A stretch of 64,000 bases of DNA from Gordonia alkanivorans NBRC 16433 (GTDB lineage: Bacteria > Actinomycetota > Actinomycetes > Mycobacteriales > Mycobacteriaceae). Under the pieces are notes generated by a model that saw only the letters and a list, made by a program, of their open reading frames with translations, ran no database searches and was not told where the DNA came from. Shown here in pieces: positions 8,721 through 16,838 of the stretch. The stretch covers positions 1 through 64,000 of the forward strand of contig NZ_BACI01000092.1 of assembly GCF_000225505.1 (NCBI RefSeq), in the 5' to 3' direction. Position 1 is the first letter of the stretch. Every line of letters starts with the position of its first letter. The position numbers were made by a program, and so were the translations under genes.

Positions 8721-9065
8721 TCAGGCCGGGTTGATACCGAGCCGGGCCTGCGCGTCCCGGAACATCGCCACGACGGCCTTCCGCACGTCGGTCCGGTCGT
8801 TCACGGGACGATCCCACTCGAACCGCATCTCCACGGCGCCTTCGGGGACCGTGACGTCGAAGATCGCGACCCGGTCGTCGAAGCCGGTCATCACCGCAGC
8901 GATCGCATCCGGCCGTTCGCCGAGTGCCTTGCAGATGACCAGCGAGTCGTCGGCGTGGTCGCCGTTCATGTGCGCGAGCACTCCCGCGACAACGTCCTCG
9001 GGGAACGGCCGTGCGTCGTCGTGACCGGGCATATGGACCTGCTTTCCGATTCGTTGGATCTTCAT
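8721..9065 (-). CDS. DUF2470 domain protein
   Basis: A 114-residue protein with the DUF2470 signature HMNGDHADDSLVIC near residue 35. This domain occurs alone or fused to FMN-binding split-barrel and haem-oxygenase-like proteins. I chose ATG 9065 (MKIQRIGK) because the longer open frame upstream to 9287 is Arg-rich, covers a strong hairpin at 9148-9183 and overlaps the next gene. No enzyme activity can be stated. It follows the tyrosine phosphatase on the same strand, but the hairpin between them probably separates the two transcripts. Confidence 0.75.
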   Translation of the reverse strand: MKIQRIGKQVHMPGHDDARPFPEDVVAGVLAHMNGDHADDSLVICKALGERPDAIAAVMTGFDDRVAIFDVTVPEGAVEMRFEWDRPVNDRTDVRKAVVAMFRDAQARLGINPA

Positions 9066-9147
9066 TGGTATCTCGAGTGTTTGACGCGGCTGAGCGTCGG
9101 GCATACGCCTCGCGGAGAAATGCACCACCCCGACGTTTCTCCGCCAG

Positions 9148-9183
9148 GCCCGTCGGGCGCCCACCCCTTGACGCCCGACGGGC
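9148..9183 (-). terminator. Perfect 12-bp hairpin after the phosphatase gene
   Basis: GCCCGTCGGGCG (9148-9159) pairs perfectly with CGCCCGACGGGC (9172-9183) around a 12-nt loop. It starts 17 bp after the phosphatase stop on the minus strand. There is no T-run, which is common for terminators in GC-rich actinobacteria. Confidence 0.65.
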
Positions 9184-9199
9184 CGACTGCGGAATCGTC

Positions 9200-9949
9200 C
9201 TACCCGGGTGCTGCGCCGGGCGCGAATCGCGTCACCCAGCCCTCGAAATGCCCGACGTCGCCGCCGTTCGCCTCGAACCAGCCCCACGGGCCACCCCGGT
9301 GCCCGGTCACGGCGTCGACGACGAGATCGATCGCCTCCCGCGGCGTGCGCAGGATCGGTGCATCGAGCGACATGCCTCTCGGTACCCGGTCGCGGTGCTG
9401 CAGGCGCGCCAGGACCCCGGTGATGTTCTGCTCGGTCCGCTGATAATCGGCGACGATCGCGGCTTCCTCGACACCGGCGAGGAGTTCGGCGATCGCAACG
9501 ATCACGCCCGTGCGGTCCTTACCGGCCGCGCAGTGGACAAGGGTCGGGCCGGCCGGGTCGAAAGCGTTGAGGGCCGCCGTCAGCCGATCCCCGCCGGTTT
9601 GCATCATGGCGGTGTAGATGTCGGTCAGCGCGGTGTCGGCGAGGCGGTCAATGCGGGCCCCCGAGGACACCTGCCGGTGCACCAACCGCACCTCGGCCGG
9701 CCACGTCACCCGCACCGCACCCGACTCGGACGGATCGCGCAGGTCGACCACGGTCGACGGCGGCCACGGCACACCGACGGGATCGTCGTCGTCCGGATAC
9801 GGCGCGTCGCTGCGGATCAGAACCCCGGGCGAGGTCGTTCCGCCGGAGACGAGCGGCAGCCCACCGAGGTCGCGGATGTTCGCGAGAGAACGCCGAACCC
9901 GGTCGGAATCGCGCTCACCAGCAGTGGAGAAGGTCACTCCGGCCCCCAT
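9200..9949 (-). CDS. PtpB-like tyrosine (or lipid) phosphatase
   Basis: A 249-residue phosphatase with the P-loop HCAAGKDRTG near residue 140, which matches the HCxxGKDRTG signature of the mycobacterial PtpB family of protein tyrosine and phosphoinositide phosphatases. The N-terminus carries the family's NIRDLGGLP segment and a VVDLRDPSE loop. Cys and Arg of the active site are present. No signal peptide is visible. In pathogens PtpB is exported to the host. Here a housekeeping or environmental role is more likely (inference). Targets are unknown. Confidence 0.88.
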   Translation of the reverse strand: MGAGVTFSTAGERDSDRVRRSLANIRDLGGLPLVSGGTTSPGVLIRSDAPYPDDDDPVGVPWPPSTVVDLRDPSESGAVRVTWPAEVRLVHRQVSSGARIDRLADTALTDIYTAMMQTGGDRLTAALNAFDPAGPTLVHCAAGKDRTGVIVAIAELLAGVEEAAIVADYQRTEQNITGVLARLQHRDRVPRGMSLDAPILRTPREAIDLVVDAVTGHRGGPWGWFEANGGDVGHFEGWVTRFAPGAAPG

Positions 9950-10004
9950 CGTCTCGTCCGGTCCATGTCCGGATCACCGTACCCCGGTCACGTACGGTGA
10001 AGCG

Positions 10005-10637
10005 ATGGTCCAGTTCCACTCGTACGCCCCCGCCGAGGGGCATCGTCTCGCTCACGACCCTCTCAACGCGATCATCGCGCCGCGTCCGATCGGCTGGATC
10101 TCCACGGTGTCCGACGCCGGGGTGCGAAACCTCGCCCCCTACAGCTTCTTCAACCTGTTCAACTACACCCCGCCGATCATCGGATTCGCCAGCGTCGGAT
10201 GGAAAGACACTGTCGCCAACGCGAAGTCGACCGGCGAGTTCGTGTGGAACCTCGCGACCGATTCGATCGGCGAGAAGATGAACGCCACCTCGGCCGCACT
10301 CCCCGCGGACACCGATGAGTTCGAGCACGCCGGACTCACGGCCCTCGACTCCGAACTCGTGCGCCCGGCCCGGGTCGCCGAGAGCCCCGTCACGTTCGAA
10401 TGCCTGGTCACCGATACCTTCCAATTGCGTTCGGCCGCAGGAGAGTCCGTGGACTCCTGGATGGTTCTCGGCGAGGTCGTGAAGGTGCACATCGCGACGG
10501 AGCTGCTCGGCGACGACCTGGTCTACGACACCGCCCGTGCACGCCCGCTGCTGCGCGCCGGCGGCCGGGGTGACTACTTCCTGCCGAGCAATGATCACCA
10601 CCGCTACATGGAACGTCCGAAACCCCTGTCGCGCTAG
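10005..10637 (+). CDS. Flavin reductase-like FMN-binding split-barrel protein
   Basis: A 210-residue protein of the flavin reductase/HpaC-like split-barrel family. Family signatures are IIAPRPIGWISTVSDAGVRNLAPYSFFN near the N-terminus and PPIIGFASVGWKDT...TGEFVWNLA. It likely binds FMN and may reduce free flavin with NAD(P)H. ATG 10005 is chosen because the frame upstream runs through the promoter region of the phosphatase. It could supply reduced flavin to flavin monooxygenases elsewhere, such as those at 46850 and 54596, but there is no linkage evidence. Its stop TAG shares the tetramer CTAG with the stop of the convergent ribokinase. Confidence 0.87.
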   Translation: MVQFHSYAPAEGHRLAHDPLNAIIAPRPIGWISTVSDAGVRNLAPYSFFNLFNYTPPIIGFASVGWKDTVANAKSTGEFVWNLATDSIGEKMNATSAALPADTDEFEHAGLTALDSELVRPARVAESPVTFECLVTDTFQLRSAAGESVDSWMVLGEVVKVHIATELLGDDLVYDTARARPLLRAGGRGDYFLPSNDHHRYMERPKPLSR

Positions 10638-11584
10638 CTTCCCGACGGGGCGCGCTCGAGAGCCTCGGCGGTCGGCATCCCGGTTCGGGCTCCGACGTGA
10701 GCCACCGTCAGGGACGCCGCTGCTGCACTGCGCCGCGCGGCCGTGACGAGGTCGTGCCCGGCCGCCAGCGAAGCGGCCAGTACACCGTTGAACGTGTCGC
10801 CGGCGCCGGTCGTGTCGACCACCGACTCGACCTCACCCGCCGGCACCGACGTCGCGCCGGAACGGTCGACGACCAGTACTCCATCGGCACCCAGCGTGAC
10901 CACGACGGTGACGTCGAGGTGTTCGGCCAGCGCCGTGGCCATCTCGGCTTCGGTGGGGTCGTGCCGACCTTCGGACAGGGTTCGCGCGTACAGGTCGCGC
11001 AGTTCCGAGGAGTTCGGCGTGAGGATGTCCGGAACCGAGAGCACCCCGACGAGTTCGTCGAGGACCGGCGCCGGATTCACCACACATGTGATGCCGTGCT
11101 CTGCAGCAGCTTTCACTGCGGCAACCGCGGCGTCGGGGGTTATCTCGGTACTGGTCAGGACGCATCCGACACCCCAGTCCGCCGCGCGGGCCACGGCTGC
11201 ACGCACATCATCCGCAGCGACCCGGGCGTTTGCTCCGGCCCCCACCGCGATCTGGTTCTCACCGGACGGGTCGACCACGATCAGCGCCGCGCCGGTGGAG
11301 ACGCCGTCGATGCGGGAAACCTCGGTGACGTCGATGCCCTCCTCCGCCAACTCACCGAGTGCGCCCGCACCCATCTCGTCGTCACCGACCGCACCGCAGT
11401 ACCGGACGACGGCTCCGGCGCGCGCCGCCGCCACCGCGGCATTGGCACCCTTGCCGCCTCCGTGACTGCTCACGTCCGGCCCGACGACGGTCTCCCCGGG
11501 CCCCGGGAGTCGTTCGGCTGCGACGACCAGGTCGACGTTCACGGCCCCGATCACGAGCAACTTCGCCGCGTCGGCATCGGTCAT
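10634..11584 (-). CDS. rbsK: Ribokinase (PfkB family)
   Basis: A 316-residue PfkB-family sugar kinase, close to the usual ribokinase length. It shows the N-terminal substrate block GGGKGANAAVAAARAG near residue 40 and the C-terminal ATP/anion-hole motif DTTGAGDTFNGVLAA near residue 255, whose Asp is the catalytic base. ATG 11584 (MTDADAAK) fits better than the frame opening at 11629. It would phosphorylate D-ribose or a similar furanose. There is no ribose transporter next to it. The LacI fragment at 1-800 is too distant to link. Confidence 0.88.
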   Translation of the reverse strand: MTDADAAKLLVIGAVNVDLVVAAERLPGPGETVVGPDVSSHGGGKGANAAVAAARAGAVVRYCGAVGDDEMGAGALGELAEEGIDVTEVSRIDGVSTGAALIVVDPSGENQIAVGAGANARVAADDVRAAVARAADWGVGCVLTSTEITPDAAVAAVKAAAEHGITCVVNPAPVLDELVGVLSVPDILTPNSSELRDLYARTLSEGRHDPTEAEMATALAEHLDVTVVVTLGADGVLVVDRSGATSVPAGEVESVVDTTGAGDTFNGVLAASLAAGHDLVTAARRSAAAASLTVAHVGARTGMPTAEALERAPSGS

Positions 11585-11731
11585 GTCGGCTCCTTCGGTC
11601 AGCCCGGTCGTCTGGCCCGATTGTGGCACCTCGCCTCGTCGCCTATCTGCTGTCGATCCCGCATCTCATCGCGTCACCTGTCAATCCATGTCATCTCCAC
11701 CGATCCACCGGCCTCGACCGGCCCTGGTGGA

Positions 11732-12280
11732 TCACGGCGTGGTCGACGCACCTCGCTTCGGCAGCACCCAGCCCGCACGCGGGAAATGGCAGGTGTAGCC
11801 GTTCGGGTAGTTGAGCAGGTAGTCCTGGTGCTCGGGTTCGGCCTCCCAGAACGGACCCGCCGGTTCGATGGTCGTGACGGCCGGCCCCGGCCACAGACCC
11901 GACGCATCCACGTCGGCGATCGTGTCCCGGGCCACCTGCTCCTGCTCCGGACCCAACGGGAAGATCGCCGAGCGGTAGCTCGTCCCGACGTCGTTGCCCT
12001 GACGATCGCGGGTCGTCGGATCGTGGATCTGGAAGAAGAAGGCCAGGATGTCCCGGTAGGTCGTCTCGTTCGGGTCGAAGACGATCTCGACGGCCTCCGC
12101 ATGGCCGGGATGGTTGCGGTAGGTGGCGTGGTCGTTCTGTCCGCCGGTGTAGCCGACGCGGGTGTCGAGGACTCCCGGCTGCTTGCGGATCAGGTCCTCC
12201 ATCCCCCAGAAACATCCGCCGGCGAGGACTGCGGTCTCGGTGCCGGGACGGACGGTGATCTGACCGGTGTCGATGGTCAT
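11732..12280 (-). CDS. msrA: Peptide methionine-(S)-S-oxide reductase MsrA
   Basis: A 182-residue MsrA that repairs the S form of methionine sulfoxide. The catalytic Cys is in GGCFWG at residue about 23. VGYTGG and [11 protein letters not shown] blocks follow. A second Cys in [10 protein letters not shown] near the C-terminus fits the two-cysteine actinobacterial type that is recycled by thioredoxin. Its ATG overlaps the stop of msrB (ATGA), so the two enzymes are translated together from an msrB-msrA transcript. Confidence 0.96.
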   Translation of the reverse strand: MTIDTGQITVRPGTETAVLAGGCFWGMEDLIRKQPGVLDTRVGYTGGQNDHATYRNHPGHAEAVEIVFDPNETTYRDILAFFFQIHDPTTRDRQGNDVGTSYRSAIFPLGPEQEQVARDTIADVDASGLWPGPAVTTIEPAGPFWEAEPEHQDYLLNYPNGYTCHFPRAGWVLPKRGASTTP

Positions 12281-12750
12281 GCGGTCTCCTCTTCGGTGTG
12301 GGTTGTGGTGGGGAACAGCTCGGTGTACTCGCCGTATCCCTCGGCCTCGAGGTCACGAACCGGGATGAAGCGCAGCGCAGCCGAATTCATGCAGTAACGC
12401 TGTCCGCCGGCATCTCGTGGACCGTCGTCGAAGACGTGGCCGAGGTGGCTGTCGGCGCCCGACGAACGCACCTCGGTGCGGCGCATCCACAGGGTCCGAT
12501 CGGTCTTGGTGGTCACCGCGGCGTCGTCGATGGGCCTGGTGAAACTCGGCCATCCGGTGCCGCTGTCGTACTTGTCGGTCGATGAGAACAGCGGCTGTCC
12601 TGAGACGACGTCGACGTAGATGCCGGGCTCGTGGTTGTCCCAGTACTCGTTGTCGAAGGCGCGCTCGGTGCCGTCGCGCTGGGTGACGCGGAACTGCGCG
12701 TCGGTGAGGCGGTTCAAGGCCTCGGGGGTCTTGCGGTATTCGTTGCTCAC
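12277..12750 (-). CDS. msrB: Peptide methionine-(R)-S-oxide reductase MsrB, single-cysteine form
   Basis: A 157-residue MsrB. The GTG at 12750 is chosen because AGGAGGAATC lies immediately upstream; the frame is open further but has no better start. Motifs are TGWPSF near residue 70, [11 protein letters not shown] near 105 and the catalytic [11 protein letters not shown] near 125. This Cys is the only one in the protein. The four zinc-binding Cys of many MsrBs are absent, and the usual resolving position before GWPSF is Thr. It is the first gene of the msrB-msrA pair. Confidence 0.95.
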   Translation of the reverse strand: MSNEYRKTPEALNRLTDAQFRVTQRDGTERAFDNEYWDNHEPGIYVDVVSGQPLFSSTDKYDSGTGWPSFTRPIDDAAVTTKTDRTLWMRRTEVRSSGADSHLGHVFDDGPRDAGGQRYCMNSAALRFIPVRDLEAEGYGEYTELFPTTTHTEEETA

Positions 12751-13052
12751 GATTCCTCCTGTCGACGCCGGCCGCTCGTCGGTCTGGCGGAGCTCGTCCG
12801 GCGGCACCGTGCACAACAACGCGGGGTCGTGATTTGGTCCCGCGTCCTCTCCGGCGTCCGAGATCGCCGACTGACCTGCACAGATCAGCCAATTCAGGCT
12901 GGTGAATTCGCTTTGTTTCGCGGGTCTACCCTCCAACTACTGGTGGGCCGTCGGTCAACGTATGGGTGACCGCGCTGGTCGCGCTCATGGTCCTGTTCTG
13001 GCGCCAACCTCATCTCCGTCGGGCTGTCCGCGAGGTCTGACAACCCGGGCCT
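12751..13052. other. Intergenic region upstream of msrBA
   Basis: About 300 bp between the msrB start and the end of the MarR gene. It should hold the msrBA promoter on the minus strand. I see only a short inverted repeat, CAGCC-aattca-GGCTG (12886-12901), and no convincing gene or clear promoter hexamers. Confidence 0.4.
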
Positions 13053-13508
13053 TCAGTCGGCCGCGTTCAGGCGATCCAGGAGCAGCTGCATCGTCGCGCA
13101 CATGTGGGCGAAGTCGTCGTCGCCGACCACCGCCGCCCATCTCCGCTCGATGTCGGCGACCCGAACCCCGGCCGCAGCCATCAGCGACTGTCCGCGCTTG
13201 CTCAGGACGATCAACTTGGCGCGACGATCGGACGGATCCGGTTCACGCGCCAAATAGCCGAGGTTCTCGAGGTCGTTCACCAGTTCCGACGTGGCCGACA
13301 GGCTCAACTGCGCGCGTGACGCAAGCTCGGTGAGCCGCACTCCGCCCATCCGGATGTTCCCGAAGATCTGCAGATGCGCATCGCGAACGTCACCGAACCC
13401 CGCCTCCGCGCGGGGTCCGGCGAGGTCGGAACGGAACTCCGCGAGGAGCCTCACCAACAGCTGACCGATGGCTTGCCGTTCCACGTCGGACACTCTTGAC
13501 CCGCCCAT
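13053..13508 (-). CDS. MarR-family transcriptional regulator
   Basis: A 151-residue winged-helix MarR regulator. The DNA-binding core shows RLTELASRAQLSLSATSELVNDLENLGYLAREPDPSDRRAKLIVLSKRG at residues about 60-110, including the wing Arg-Arg turn DRR. Start ATG 13508 is taken, with GTG 13493 as an alternative. It is divergent from the alpha/beta hydrolase gene at 13585 with 76 bp between the starts. Overlapping palindromes there probably form its operator, so it likely represses the hydrolase and itself. Confidence 0.9.
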   Translation of the reverse strand: MGGSRVSDVERQAIGQLLVRLLAEFRSDLAGPRAEAGFGDVRDAHLQIFGNIRMGGVRLTELASRAQLSLSATSELVNDLENLGYLAREPDPSDRRAKLIVLSKRGQSLMAAAGVRVADIERRWAAVVGDDDFAHMCATMQLLLDRLNAAD

Positions 13509-13530
13509 GGGAACGGAGGATACTACGGAT

Positions 13531-13551
13531 ACCGAAGTTTCGGTTTCCGAA
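13531..13551. promoter_or_regulatory. Overlapping palindromes, candidate MarR operator
   Basis: ACCGAA-gt-TTCGGT (13531-13544) overlaps TTCGG-ttt-CCGAA (13539-13551) in the divergent promoter between the MarR gene and the hydrolase gene. Both are perfect inverted repeats. Their place fits autoregulation and hydrolase control. Confidence 0.55.
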
Positions 13552-13584
13552 GCATTTCCCTCGCCGAAAGGCAGGCGCCTGATC

Positions 13585-14418
13585 ATGAGCACCGATTCGA
13601 TTCCCACTCAGCTCGGCCGAATCCACGTCCGACACGAAGGCTCCGGTCCACCAGTCGTCCTGTGGCACAGCCTCTTCGTCGACTCGGCGTCGTGGGGGCC
13701 ATTGTTCGACCGGGTCCGCGAGGACCACCGGGCGATCGCCATCGACGGCCCGTGCCACGGCCGGAGCGAGGGCCTGACGCACGACTTCACCTTCGACGAG
13801 GTCGCCGACTGCGCGGTCGCGGTGATGGACGCCCTGGCCCTCCACGGTCCCGTGGACTGGGTGGGCAACGCCTGGGGAGGCCACATCGGCATCAAGGTGG
13901 CGGCGCGACACCCTCGCCGACTCCGCACACTGACCACGATCGGGACGCCCCTCCGGCCCATCAACCCGCGGGAGCGTTGGACGATGTGCTGGCCACTGGT
14001 GCAGATCTATCGCGTGACCGGACCCAACCGATGGTTGCGTACACAGCTCCAGAACGCCCTGATCGGACCGAGAACAGCTGTTGCACATCCTGATCGGGCG
14101 TGCGAGATCATGCGGGCATTCGTCGACGCAGATCGCCGACCGATGTTCCACGCCATGCGATCGATGATGTTGCATCGCCCCGATGTGACGGCCGATCTCG
14201 CATCGATCGCCGTGCCGACCCTGATGATGGTGGCCGATTCCGACTCCATGGGAGCCGGACCCGACGACATCCACTCGGCCACCTCCGCGATGTCCCATGT
14301 GCACGTCGGCGGCCTCGTCGGCGATGGACACCTGACGCCCCTCATCGTCGACCAGGACAACATCTACCGGCAGCTCGTCGGGCACTGGTCCGACAACTAC
14401 GCCGACTCACGTTTCTGA
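13585..14418 (+). CDS. Alpha/beta hydrolase
   Basis: A 277-residue alpha/beta-fold hydrolase starting at ATG 13585. The fold signatures are the LWHSLFVDS oxyanion region, the IDGPCHGRSEG loop and the C-terminal His in GDGHLTPLI. The nucleophile-elbow region reads VGNAWGGHIG near residue 95, where Ala stands in the position of the usual Ser or Cys of GxSxG. The canonical nucleophile may therefore be missing, or the enzyme may use another chemistry, as cofactor-less dioxygenase-like and lyase-like members do. It is divergently transcribed from the MarR gene, which is its likely regulator. Confidence 0.82.
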   Translation: MSTDSIPTQLGRIHVRHEGSGPPVVLWHSLFVDSASWGPLFDRVREDHRAIAIDGPCHGRSEGLTHDFTFDEVADCAVAVMDALALHGPVDWVGNAWGGHIGIKVAARHPRRLRTLTTIGTPLRPINPRERWTMCWPLVQIYRVTGPNRWLRTQLQNALIGPRTAVAHPDRACEIMRAFVDADRRPMFHAMRSMMLHRPDVTADLASIAVPTLMMVADSDSMGAGPDDIHSATSAMSHVHVGGLVGDGHLTPLIVDQDNIYRQLVGHWSDNYADSRF

Positions 14419-14453
14419 AATCAACCCTTGCCCGCGCGCCACCCGGCGTTTAT

Positions 14454-14470
14454 TGTTTGCCATACAAACA
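14454..14470. promoter_or_regulatory. Inverted repeat upstream of the TetR gene at 14496
   Basis: TGTTTG-ccata-CAAACA is a perfect 6-bp inverted repeat with a 5-bp centre, 25 bp upstream of the GTG start. The position fits an autoregulatory TetR operator that would also control the downstream acyl-CoA dehydrogenase gene. Confidence 0.5.
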
Positions 14471-14495
14471 CTGACGTCGACGATCGGAACCCACT

Positions 14496-15137
14496 GTGGC
14501 AACCACCGGACGCGCGAGCCGGGAAGCCGGCAGGGCAACCCGCCAGGCGCTGCTGCGTGCCGCCGGCGAGGTGTTCGCCGAGCACGGTGACGCGGCGTCG
14601 GTCGCTCAGATCTGCCAGCGCGCCGACGCCTACCCCAACCAGGTCACCTACTACTTCGGCTCCAAGGAACAACTCTTCGTCGAGGTCGCGTGCGCCGGTG
14701 TACTGCGGGCCGGACGTCGAGCCGAAGAGGCCGCCGCCGAGACCACGACCGTCCGTGACTACACGAACACGCTCGTCGGAACCCTCCTCGGTCCCTGCGC
14801 GCGGGACGTCGAACTGTTCACCACCGCCATGCTGCTGACGTCGCGCCGCACCGACCTGCGGGAGCACATCACCGACACCCTGCGCACACTTCACGAACGC
14901 GGCGAGCAGGCGCTGATGTCGACGCTGGTGCGCACCGGCTGGCAACTGCGTGCCGGGATCGATGTCGAGGCGAAGGCGTTCTGGTCGGCGATCTTCGGTC
15001 TCGCGGTTCAGAAGGCCGCCACCGGAGCCGACTTCGGCTATCGACTCGAGGACGCGGTCGCGGTGATCTTCACGAATCTGCAGATCCCGGACCGGGTTCT
15101 GGACCGGCCACTCGTACCCACGCCTCAGGAGGCATGA
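14496..15137 (+). CDS. TetR-family regulator
   Basis: A 213-residue TetR protein starting at GTG. The helix-turn-helix lies at about 15-60 (ALLRAAGEVFAEHG...VAQICQRADAYPNQVTYYFGSKEQLF), the effector domain after it. It resembles regulators with a C-terminal TetR_C-like domain (LEDAVAVIFTNL). Its stop overlaps the start of the AidB-like acyl-CoA dehydrogenase (ATGA), so regulator and enzyme share one transcript and are coupled. A palindrome at 14454-14470 is the likely operator. Confidence 0.9.
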   Translation: MATTGRASREAGRATRQALLRAAGEVFAEHGDAASVAQICQRADAYPNQVTYYFGSKEQLFVEVACAGVLRAGRRAEEAAAETTTVRDYTNTLVGTLLGPCARDVELFTTAMLLTSRRTDLREHITDTLRTLHERGEQALMSTLVRTGWQLRAGIDVEAKAFWSAIFGLAVQKAATGADFGYRLEDAVAVIFTNLQIPDRVLDRPLVPTPQEA

Positions 15138-16819
15138 TGACCCAGTCCGCGACGCACATCCATCCGCAGCCGCACCTCACCCACGAGGTGTTCAACCAGT
15201 CCGCTCCGCGACTGGACGTCAACGAGTACGAGCTCGACGTCGTCCTCACCGAGGCGGTCGCGCGGCACGACGGCGCCTGGGGCGACGCCGAACTCCGCGA
15301 GATCGGGGCGCTCGTCGGCAGCGAATCCTTCAAGCACGACGCCCATCTCGCGAACACCATCACGCCGGTGTTGCGGACGTTCGACCGCTGGGGTCACCGC
15401 ATCGACGAGGTCGAATACCACCCGGCATACCACCGGATCATCTCCGAATCCATCGCCCACGGCGCCCACACGCGCTGCTGGTCCGATCCTCAACCCGGGT
15501 CGCACGTCGTGCGTGCGGCCGCGTTCATGCTGTTCGGCCAGATCGAACCGGGCCACGCCTGCCCGGTGTCGATGACCCACGCGGTCATCCCCTCACTCGA
15601 ACTCCAGCCCGACGTCGCCGCGAACTGGGTGCCGAAGGCGTTGTCCCGCAGCTATTCCCCTGATCTGAGCGCCACCAAGGAGTCGGCCATCTTCGGGATG
15701 TCGATGACCGAGAAGCAAGGCGGCTCCGACGTCCGCGCCAACACCACCGTCGCAGTCCCCGCCGGAACCGGCGGACCGGGTGCCGAGTACCTCCTCACCG
15801 GTCACAAGTGGTTCTGCTCGGCGCCCATGTCGGACGCATTCCTCGTTCTCGCGCAGGCGCACGGCGCCGGCGGCGAAGGACTTTCGTGCTTCCTGCTCCC
15901 CCGCATCCTGCCCGACGGCACCCGTAACGTCTTCCGCATCCAGCGTCTCAAGGACAAGCTCGGCAACAAGTCCAACGCCTCCAGCGAGATCGAACTCGAC
16001 GGCACCGTCGCCGTCATGGTCGGCGAGCCGGGACGCGGCGTGCGCACGATCATAGAGATGGTCGCGCAGACCCGCCTCGACTGCGTTCTCGGTTCCGCGG
16101 CGGGCATGCGCCAGGCCGTCGCCGAGGCCGTGTGGCACGCCCGGCATCGTGCCGCCTTCGGCGCGACGCTGGCCGACCAACCCGCGATGACCGCCGTATT
16201 GGCCGATCTCGCACTGGAATCCGAGGCCGCGACCACCACCGCGATCCGCCTCGCCCGCGCCCACGACGAGGATGCCGATCCGCAGGAGCGCGCCTTCCGC
16301 CGACTCGCCACCGCGGTCGCCAAGTACTGGATCTGCAAGCGCGGCCCCCACCACGCCTACGAGGCGCTGGAATGCCTCGGCGGCAACGGATACACCGAGG
16401 ACTTCCCCCTCGCCATGCGCTACCGCGAGCAGCCGGTGATGGCCGTATGGGAGGGCTCGGGCAACGTCATCGCCCTCGACGTCCTGCGCGCGATGACCCG
16501 AGAACCCGAATCGGTCGCCGCCTTCGACGCCGAGGTCAGCCTCGCCCGCGGCGCCGACCGGACTCTCGACACGCACCTCGACCGACTCCGGGAGCAACTC
16601 GGCGAGCTGTCGCGACTCGCCCCGGCCGACGCCCAGCGCCGAGCCCGGTCGACCGTCGAGTCGATGGCCCTGGCGCTCGAGGCGTCACTGCTGGTGCGGC
16701 ACAGCCCGTCGGCGGTCGCCGACGCGTTCATCGCCAGCCGCCTCGGACCCGACCGCAGCTTCGAGTACGGCGCGCTCCCCGACGGCGCCGATCTCGCCGC
16801 CATCCTCGAACGTCACTGA
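15134..16819 (+). CDS. AidB-like acyl-CoA dehydrogenase
   Basis: A 561-residue long-form acyl-CoA dehydrogenase of the AidB type. Members have an extra N-terminal domain (here 1-170) and a long C-terminal helical region. Family motifs are FGMSMTEKQGGSDVRANTT near residue 190, LKDKLGNKSNASSEIELD near 280, and LECLGGNGYTEDFPLAMRYREQPVMAVWEGSGNV near 415-440. E. coli AidB binds DNA and is induced in the alkylation response. Whether this homologue acts on acyl-CoA is not known. A CAGGAGGC ribosome site precedes the ATG, which overlaps the TetR stop. Confidence 0.9.
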   Translation: MMTQSATHIHPQPHLTHEVFNQSAPRLDVNEYELDVVLTEAVARHDGAWGDAELREIGALVGSESFKHDAHLANTITPVLRTFDRWGHRIDEVEYHPAYHRIISESIAHGAHTRCWSDPQPGSHVVRAAAFMLFGQIEPGHACPVSMTHAVIPSLELQPDVAANWVPKALSRSYSPDLSATKESAIFGMSMTEKQGGSDVRANTTVAVPAGTGGPGAEYLLTGHKWFCSAPMSDAFLVLAQAHGAGGEGLSCFLLPRILPDGTRNVFRIQRLKDKLGNKSNASSEIELDGTVAVMVGEPGRGVRTIIEMVAQTRLDCVLGSAAGMRQAVAEAVWHARHRAAFGATLADQPAMTAVLADLALESEAATTTAIRLARAHDEDADPQERAFRRLATAVAKYWICKRGPHHAYEALECLGGNGYTEDFPLAMRYREQPVMAVWEGSGNVIALDVLRAMTREPESVAAFDAEVSLARGADRTLDTHLDRLREQLGELSRLAPADAQRRARSTVESMALALEASLLVRHSPSAVADAFIASRLGPDRSFEYGALPDGADLAAILERH

Positions 16820-16838
16820 GACACCCCGCCTTCCGTTC

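Noticed and set aside
10634..10637. Shared CTAG stop overlap of convergent genes (also at 49286-49289)
   Set aside because: It is neat but expected when convergent genes are packed tightly; no function implied.
10697..12397. 566-codon plus-strand frame across ribokinase and msrA
   Set aside because: It is antisense to two well-identified enzymes and crosses their intergenic gap.
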